NCBI GenBank assembly: GCA_019923695.1
Contig: JAHXGO010000005.1
Location: 1-34,175 of the forward strand
Direction of reading: 5' to 3'
From: Candidatus Liptonbacteria bacterium
Lineage (GTDB): Bacteria; Patescibacteriota; Minisyncoccia; UBA6257; Colwellbacteraceae
Length of the DNA stretch: 34,175 nucleotides
The notes beneath the pieces were generated by a model, which was given only the letters and a program-made list of their open reading frames with translations, was not told where the DNA came from and did not search any database. How positions within the stretch are numbered: position 1 is the first letter of the stretch; each line of letters starts with the position of its first letter. Positions 33,446 through 34,175 of the stretch are shown piece by piece. The position numbers and the translations under genes were made by a program.

Positions 33446-34175
33446 ATGCAGTACAAGGTTGAGTTACTGACGGGCATTAGGCCCACTGGCGACTTGACCG
33501 TCGCCAACTACTTGGGAGCGGTTGCGCCCATTGTTGAACTTCAGGCACAGGGTATGTCTCCGGTAGTTTTCGTTGCCGATCTTCATGCGATCACGGACAA
33601 CGAACCGGCTACTGTGAGACAGTACATCCACGGAGTGGTTGCTGACTATATCGCGCTTGGGATAGATCCGCAGAAAACGAAGATCTATCTCCAATCGGAT
33701 ATAACAGGAGAGGTAACAACGTTTACCGCTCTTCTGGCTCGGCTTGTTTCTGTCGCTGAACTCTTGAGGGTGCCGACTCTCAAGGATAAGCTCAAAAACA
33801 ACGCACGGCCGGAAACGGCGAATGCTCTCCTTCTTCTCTATCCGGTCCTGATGGCTGCTGACATCTTGCTCAACAGAGCCAAGAAGGTTGCAGTCGGGGA
33901 AGATCAGTTACCACACATGGAAGTCACGCGTCTACTCGCCCGTAGGTTCAACAAGAGGTACGGAGAGCTTTTCCCGATTCCTCAGGTGTTGCAGGTCAAG
34001 TCGCTCCGAATTCTTTCCCTGAAGGGGGAGGGTAAGATGAGTAAGACCAATCCTGGCGGCGCCATCTTCTTGACGGATGATGTAAAGACGGTTACCAACA
34101 AGATTAAGACCGCTGAAACCGCCTTTGAGGGAGCGATGAGCGACAAACTGGAAAGTCATATCTTGATTGCCAAGG
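33446..34175 (+). CDS. trpS: tryptophanyl-tRNA synthetase, truncated by window end
   Basis: MQYKVELLTGIRPTGDLTVANYLGAV...VVFVADLHAIT...LLYPVLMAADILL...VGEDQLPHMEVTR...LKGEGKMSKTNPGGAIFL; Shine-Dalgarno AAGGAGGTG at 33431-33439. Absent from the ORF track, presumably because no stop is in the window. Confidence 0.93.
   Translation, partial: MQYKVELLTGIRPTGDLTVANYLGAVAPIVELQAQGMSPVVFVADLHAITDNEPATVRQYIHGVVADYIALGIDPQKTKIYLQSDITGEVTTFTALLARLVSVAELLRVPTLKDKLKNNARPETANALLLLYPVLMAADILLNRAKKVAVGEDQLPHMEVTRLLARRFNKRYGELFPIPQVLQVKSLRILSLKGEGKMSKTNPGGAIFLTDDVKTVTNKIKTAETAFEGAMSDKLESHILIAK

Noticed and set aside
33464-33694. Minus-strand ORFs in trpS (also 33932-34159)
   Set aside because: Antisense to a clear TrpRS; higher GC lowers stop frequency, producing spurious ORFs.

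Overview
AT-rich bacterial chromosomal segment. Gene content, small proteins and housekeeping layout suggest a Candidate Phyla Radiation / Patescibacteria (Parcubacteria-like) genome; this is inference, with no search run. Recognisable genes: Fe/Mn SOD, fmt-def, hpf, secA, DUF4012 protein, lepA, ftsB-like, prfB, ftsE-ftsX, dnaX, scpA-scpB, S11 D,D-carboxypeptidase, mraY, cobO, D-aminoacylase-like protein, ftsW-murG, gltX, M23 peptidase, murC, RecB-like nuclease, rpmA, rplI, S41 peptidase, rpmB and a 3'-open trpS. There are five tRNA genes: Gln(CTG), Gly(CCC), Thr(CGT), Gln(TTG) and Pro(GGG). The most interesting signals are: (i) a dispersed ~45-bp quasi-palindromic element (core AAGCTTTGATATATTGAATTAAGATTCACTATA) at several loci, apparently inserted in frame in MurG and forming the C-terminus of ScpA; (ii) an unannotated ~75-nt structured small RNA candidate with a consensus promoter (TTGACA-N16-TATAAT) and a U7 tail; (iii) 5'-half tRNA duplications just upstream of three of the five tRNA genes; (iv) an amidohydrolase that appears to have lost its metal ligands; (v) a compositionally foreign trpS next to a UGA-interrupted MerR-like gene, structured inverted repeats and the duplicated tRNA-Pro. 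No CRISPR array, rRNA or intact transposon was seen.
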